A stretch of 16,882 nt of DNA, from assembly GCA_900539725.1 (NCBI GenBank), contig UQDI01000031.1, positions 1 through 16,882 on the forward strand, read 5' to 3'. The translations under genes and the position numbers were made by a program. The notes below the pieces were generated by a model. That model worked only from the letters and a program-made list of their open reading frames with translations. It did not search any database and was not told the DNA's origin. Of this stretch, positions 14,026 to 16,882 are shown one piece after another (within the stretch, counting starts at the first letter, position 1; each line of letters begins with the position of its first letter). This DNA comes from an uncultured Eubacteriales bacterium (lineage in GTDB: Bacteria > Bacillota > Clostridia > Tissierellales > Peptoniphilaceae).

Positions 14026-14176
14026 AATAAAGCCTCCTATAAAAAATTTACATACATATCGTATGCATTAAGCGATAAAAAAGGACTAATTAAATACTTA
14101 ATTAATCCCCTATAATTAGCATGCAAAATAAAGAGTACTGCTACTCTTAACAAACTAATATTAATATCGCCTCTCC
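14026..14176 (-). promoter_or_regulatory. Leader of the metal-chelate/corrinoid transporter operon
   Basis: From the predicted start near 14176 the leader (read leftward) contains a perfect 7-bp hairpin (14148-14131, loop of four), a terminator-like hairpin with six U (14108-14077), a small CATAC/GTATG inverted repeat (14065-14051) and the ribosome site. ATTAATATTAG near 14165-14155 is complementary to the two separated blocks CTAAT and ATTAAT at about 14119-14101, the second of which is the left arm of the terminator, so an alternative antiterminator fold is conceivable. I see no cobalamin-riboswitch B12 box. Confidence 0.5.
14077..14110 (-). terminator. Attenuator-like terminator inside the leader
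   Basis: Read on the minus strand, an 11-position stem (14108-14098 with 14093-14083; one A-C mismatch, loop of four) is followed directly by six T residues (14082-14077). It lies between a strong minus-strand promoter and the first gene, where no other minus-strand gene needs ending, so regulated premature termination is the natural reading. Confidence 0.62.
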
Positions 14177-14182
14177 AAAATC

Positions 14183-14211
14183 ATTTTACAATAGATAGGC
14201 AAAATTGTCAA
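14183..14211 (-). promoter_or_regulatory. Promoter of the minus-strand ABC operon
   Basis: On the minus strand, a perfect TTGACA (14211-14206), a 17-base spacer and TAAAAT (14188-14183). A palindromic ATATTAATAT (14167-14158) lies just after the predicted start and could bind a regulator. Confidence 0.8.
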
Positions 14212-14261
14212 GTCAGTAAAGCTTTTAAAATAGAATAAAAGTGAGACGTTTACTTTTTTTC

Positions 14262-14290
14262 TTGCTATTATCCCTAATTCATTATATAAT
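14262..14290 (+). promoter_or_regulatory. Possible promoter of the response-regulator gene
   Basis: TTGCTA (14262-14267), a 17-base spacer and a perfect TATAAT (14285-14290). The predicted start point (about 14297) falls at the ribosome site GAGGTG (14297-14302), which would leave an almost leaderless message. The true start may be elsewhere. Confidence 0.45.
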
Positions 14291-14307
14291 TATCTTGAGG
14301 TGTTCTT

Positions 14308-14979
14308 ATGATATTAATAGTTGAAGACGATAAAGACATAAACAATTTAATCAAGGAGCTCTTAAGTGAGCGCGGTTTTGAGACGAAGCAAGTGTTTGAC
14401 GGGGCTGAAGCGGTCGACTACCTAAAGAATAACGAGGTGGATCTAATGCTTCTTGACCTTATGATGCCGAGATTAATGGGTGAGGACGTGATTAATTACG
14501 CGAGGTCCAGAGATATGAAGATGCCTATCATAGTTCTATCTGCCAAGATTGACAAGGCGACTAGACTTGGCTGCCTTGACCTCGGCTGCGACGACTTCAT
14601 CATGAAGCCTTTTGATAATGACGAGCTTATCAGCCGTGTTAGGGCGCAGCTCAGACGCTCCAACGCTTACAACAGGCTTGGCGAGAAGGCTGTGCGCTTC
14701 GAAGACTTCTACCTAGATAACGACAACAACGTTATCAGCTTTAAGGAAGTGCCCTTAAATTTAACACGGATGGAGTATAAATTATTAAGGCTTTTAATCG
14801 AAAATCCGAAAAAAGTTTTTACCAAGGAAAATCTATATAGATCTGTTTGGGAGGACGACAACTACTCTGATAACACCATCAACGTACACATATCAAACCT
14901 CAGAAATAAGCTAAAGGAGATTGACCCAGACCATAAGTACATAAAAACTGTTTGGTCCATAGGTTATATATTGAAATGA
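14308..14979 (+). CDS. OmpR/PhoB-family response regulator, orphan
   Basis: This 223-residue DNA-binding regulator has a receiver domain (about 1-118) with acidic pocket Glu6-Asp7-Asp8, phosphoacceptor Asp50 in LLDLMMP, Ser78 in VLSAK and Lys100 in MKPF, all intact, so it should be phosphorylated normally. A winged-helix domain (about 128-222) includes LTRMEYKLLRLL, the recognition-helix region DNTINVHISNLRNKL, and the C-terminal hairpin TVWSIGYIL. Such genes usually sit beside a sensor-kinase gene. Here none is adjacent: the next gene, overlapping by four bases (ATGA), encodes a folylpolyglutamate-synthase-like enzyme. The kinase must be elsewhere or the regulator acts differently. ATG at 14308 follows GAGGTG at 14297-14302. 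Confidence 0.92.
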   Translation: MILIVEDDKDINNLIKELLSERGFETKQVFDGAEAVDYLKNNEVDLMLLDLMMPRLMGEDVINYARSRDMKMPIIVLSAKIDKATRLGCLDLGCDDFIMKPFDNDELISRVRAQLRRSNAYNRLGEKAVRFEDFYLDNDNNVISFKEVPLNLTRMEYKLLRLLIENPKKVFTKENLYRSVWEDDNYSDNTINVHISNLRNKLKEIDPDHKYIKTVWSIGYILK

Positions 14980-16265
14980 TAAATTATTTTGAAAAATCAA
15001 GCGAGATACTTGAAAGCCTTTACGGCGTGACTAAGCACAAGCGCGATATGACTAGCAATGAGAATATGAAGAGGCTCATAGAAATATTTGGGCTTGACAT
15101 ATCGAATTTAAATGTGATTCACGTCGCAGGAACTGTTGGAAAGGGCTCGTTTTGCATCATTCTTGACAATATTTTAAGACAGGCAAATCTTAAGACTGGC
15201 CTCTTCGTTGGACCTTCGATTGAGGGGATGAACGACAGGATACGTATAAACGGCGACTTCATTCCGCCTGAACGCTTTTATTACTATTTAAAAACCATAG
15301 TCGATAAGATCAATGAGCTTGAGATCAACTGCATCTACTTCGAGATAGTGACTCTCATCGCTCTTATGTACTTTGCCGACGAAGGCGTGGATTTCGCCAT
15401 CTTCGAAGTGGGCGTTGGCGGCCTATATGACTCGACTAACTGCTTTACACAAAAGGCGGCTGATGTCATTATGAAAATTGACTATGACCATCAAAATGTA
15501 CTTGGCGACACATTAGAAGAGATTGCCTTTAACAAAGCAGGCATTATTATGCCATTTGACACGGTTTACGTCTACCCTCAAGGGGAGAATGTTATAAACG
15601 TCATTAAAGACGAAGCAGAAAAGGTCGATGCCAAGGTAAAAGTTTTGGATGGCAAGGCCATAAGCATAGGTAAAACTGATACAGAAACTGAATTTACTTA
15701 CGATGGAAAGGACTATAGCATAAGTCTAGCGGGCGAGTTTCAAGCAAAAAACGCAGCCATGGCAGTTTGGGTAGCTAAGGACCTTGCAAATAGATTTAGG
15801 CTCAATATAAGTGAAGATGCTATTAAAAAAGGTCTAAGTGAAGTTAAGTGGCCATGCCGCATAGAGACTGTTAAGGAAGATCCATATATAATCATCGACG
15901 GGGCACACAACGAGGCGAGCGCTGCCGAGCTAAAGAAATATTTGCTTGGACTTGATAAAAAAGTTATCATGATTACATCGTTTTTAAAGGATAAGGATTA
16001 TAAAAAGGTTTTCGAGACTTTCGATGGGCTTGACGCGGACTTTATCGTGACTAGCCTTGTCTACAAGGGCAGGGACTTTGAGTTTGAAAAGCTAGCTGAG
16101 GCCATCGGCGAAAGAGACGGCATCTACTTTATTAAAGACAACAAAGAAGCCTATAAGAAGGCGCTTGAGCTATATACAGACGATGCTGTCATAGTTGTCG
16201 CAGGTTCACTTTACCTTGCGAGCGTCTTTAGGGATTTAATTTTGGGACTAAAGCATTATAATTAA
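14976..16265 (+). CDS. folC: Folylpolyglutamate synthase / dihydrofolate synthase
   Basis: This 429-residue cytoplasmic Mur-ligase-family enzyme joins glutamate to folates (and possibly to dihydropteroate) with ATP. The P-loop is GTVGKGS at 52-58, where most FolC proteins have GTNGKGS, so Val54 replaces the usual Asn. DYDHQNVLGDTLEEIAFNKAG, in the middle of the protein, carries the conserved LGxTxExIAxxKAG pattern, and DGAHN (308-312) opens the C-terminal ligase domain. I place the start at 14976, four bases inside the end of the response-regulator gene (ATGA overlap), because the family's N-terminal helix begins there; an in-frame ATG at 14952 would extend the overlap. No strong ribosome site is visible, so translation is probably coupled. 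Whether it has both activities cannot be told from sequence. Confidence 0.88.
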   Translation: MINYFEKSSEILESLYGVTKHKRDMTSNENMKRLIEIFGLDISNLNVIHVAGTVGKGSFCIILDNILRQANLKTGLFVGPSIEGMNDRIRINGDFIPPERFYYYLKTIVDKINELEINCIYFEIVTLIALMYFADEGVDFAIFEVGVGGLYDSTNCFTQKAADVIMKIDYDHQNVLGDTLEEIAFNKAGIIMPFDTVYVYPQGENVINVIKDEAEKVDAKVKVLDGKAISIGKTDTETEFTYDGKDYSISLAGEFQAKNAAMAVWVAKDLANRFRLNISEDAIKKGLSEVKWPCRIETVKEDPYIIIDGAHNEASAAELKKYLLGLDKKVIMITSFLKDKDYKKVFETFDGLDADFIVTSLVYKGRDFEFEKLAEAIGERDGIYFIKDNKEAYKKALELYTDDAVIVVAGSLYLASVFRDLILGLKHYN

Positions 16266-16301
16266 GATTTTTGGGTATATAGTTTAAGAGGGAGTGATGA
16301 A

Positions 16302-16826
16302 ATGAAATTAGTATTTTTAATTGGCTCACAAAGAGAGGGCTCACTGAATAAACTATTAGCAAAGGAAATAGAAAAAGAATTTGCTGATTACGATATCGTA
16401 GAATATTATCCAAATGACTTTAAAATGTTTAATGGGGATCTTGAACATCCTGAAGAAGCTTGGATCAAGAAGATTAGGGAAGATATTAGAGAAGCAGATG
16501 GCGTCATCATTGCTTCACCTGAGTACAACTATTCGGTTCCAGGCACTGTCAAGAACATGGTCGACTGGCTATCGAGACCAAACGATGAAGAAAAGTACCT
16601 AATCGGCGGCAAGAACTTTGCTGTAGTTGGCGTAACACAAGGGCTTGACGGAACAAGACTCGCACAAAAAGAACTTATAGCAGTACTTCATCAACTAAGA
16701 GCAAAGATTGATGCGATGAACACGATAAGCATTCCATTTGCAGATGAGGAAGCGGGGTTCATAGCTGATAACAAAGAAAGAATCAAGGACTTCGCTGATA
16801 AGTTTAAAAAATTTATTGAAAAATAA
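16302..16826 (+). CDS. NADPH-dependent FMN reductase (flavodoxin-like)
   Basis: This 174-residue cytoplasmic flavoprotein belongs to the NADPH-dependent FMN reductase family (YieF/ChrR/azoreductase-like). The FMN phosphate loop is GSQREGSLNKLLA at residues 8-20 (family pattern GSxRxxSxNxxLA). The isoalloxazine-binding segment SPEYNYSVPGTVKNMVDW (about 72-89) is a family hallmark. The length is normal. Members reduce free flavins, quinones, chromate or azo compounds, and physiological substrates are rarely known. ATG at 16302 follows GAGGGAG (about 16288-16294). It lies 36 bases after folC with no clear promoter, so it is probably co-transcribed with it. A strong terminator follows at 16836. 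Confidence 0.9.
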   Translation: MKLVFLIGSQREGSLNKLLAKEIEKEFADYDIVEYYPNDFKMFNGDLEHPEEAWIKKIREDIREADGVIIASPEYNYSVPGTVKNMVDWLSRPNDEEKYLIGGKNFAVVGVTQGLDGTRLAQKELIAVLHQLRAKIDAMNTISIPFADEEAGFIADNKERIKDFADKFKKFIEK

Positions 16827-16835
16827 TGGCTGTAT

Positions 16836-16875
16836 AATATCTATTGGGGAGTAAAACCTCAATAGATATTTTTTT
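16836..16875 (+). terminator. Terminator after the FMN reductase gene
   Basis: A 14-bp stem (16836-16849 with 16857-16870; one G-T wobble) and a 7-base loop lead into T residues to 16875, ten bases after the stop codon. It closes the response regulator-folC-reductase unit. Confidence 0.9.
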
Positions 16876-16882
16876 GATAAAA

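Noticed and set aside
14113..14130. Leader peptide MLIIGD on the minus strand (14122-14102)
   Set aside because: It has no ribosome site, and six codons without a codon bias tied to the transporter's role give no support for translational attenuation.
14026..14176. Cobalamin riboswitch upstream of the BtuF/FecB-like gene
   Set aside because: I could not find the B12 box or the conserved core segments, and the leader is shorter than a typical cobalamin riboswitch.
14952..14975. Upstream start for folC
   Set aside because: It would add eight residues not typical of the family and lies further inside the response-regulator gene; 14976 gives a standard ATGA overlap.
16302..16826. FMN reductase as the reductase partner of the flavoprotein at 256
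   Set aside because: The genes are over 12 kb apart in separate transcription units, with nothing but shared flavin chemistry to link them.
1..16882. CRISPR array, tRNA, rRNA, prophage or toxin-antitoxin genes
   Set aside because: No regularly spaced repeats, cloverleaf-like sequences, ribosomal RNA motifs or characteristic protein families were seen on either strand.

Overview
The window is AT-rich DNA with closely packed genes, strong Shine-Dalgarno sites, TTGACA/TATAAT-type promoters with 17-base spacers, and U-tailed hairpin terminators. Together with a DUF3793-like protein and a binding protein carrying a copper-amine-oxidase-like stalk domain, this points to a low-GC Gram-positive anaerobe (Bacillota, most likely Clostridia or Tissierellia). 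The lineage is inferred from gene content and style only. I see no rRNA, tRNA, CRISPR array, phage gene or intact transposase.

Layout. (1) 1-255: AT-rich intergenic DNA with an IS-end-like hairpin at the left edge, then a strong promoter. (2) 256-3859: a tight four-gene operon with overlapping or abutting genes: an acyl-CoA-dehydrogenase-fold flavoprotein without the usual catalytic glutamate, a PhnD-like binding-protein fold with no signal peptide, a MetE-like zinc methyltransferase (catalytic half only), and an OsmC-fold protein without its cysteines. A strong terminator follows. (3) 4039-4371: a single AhpD/carboxymuconolactone-decarboxylase-like gene with its own promoter, then a non-coding block ending in a terminator. 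(4) 4773-10160: a transporter operon (lipoprotein of DUF3798/BMP type, double ATPase, two permeases) with a ~170-nt structured leader and an intercistronic hairpin after the binding-protein gene. (5) 10268-10987: a DUF3793-like gene behind a near-consensus promoter with two matching operator-like palindromes. (6) 11040-14211, minus strand: a FecBCD/BtuFCD-type metal-chelate or corrinoid ABC transporter whose leader contains a terminator between promoter and first gene. (7) 14262-16875, plus strand: an orphan OmpR-type response regulator overlapping a folylpolyglutamate-synthase gene, then an NADPH-dependent FMN reductase and a terminator.

How the parts may work together. Region 2 is the least explained and the best candidate for an undescribed system. 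It has four soluble proteins, including an ACAD-fold flavoprotein, a cytoplasmic PBP-fold protein and a thiol-methyltransferase-type zinc enzyme, and no transporter subunits. The nearest architectural analogy known to me is sulfur-compound catabolism, where DszC has the ACAD fold and DszB is a cytoplasmic PBP-fold enzyme, but homology of function is not shown. Regions 5 and 6 face each other across shared terminators and may both belong to metal or cofactor acquisition. Regions 4 and 6 each have a leader worth testing for cis-acting RNA control.
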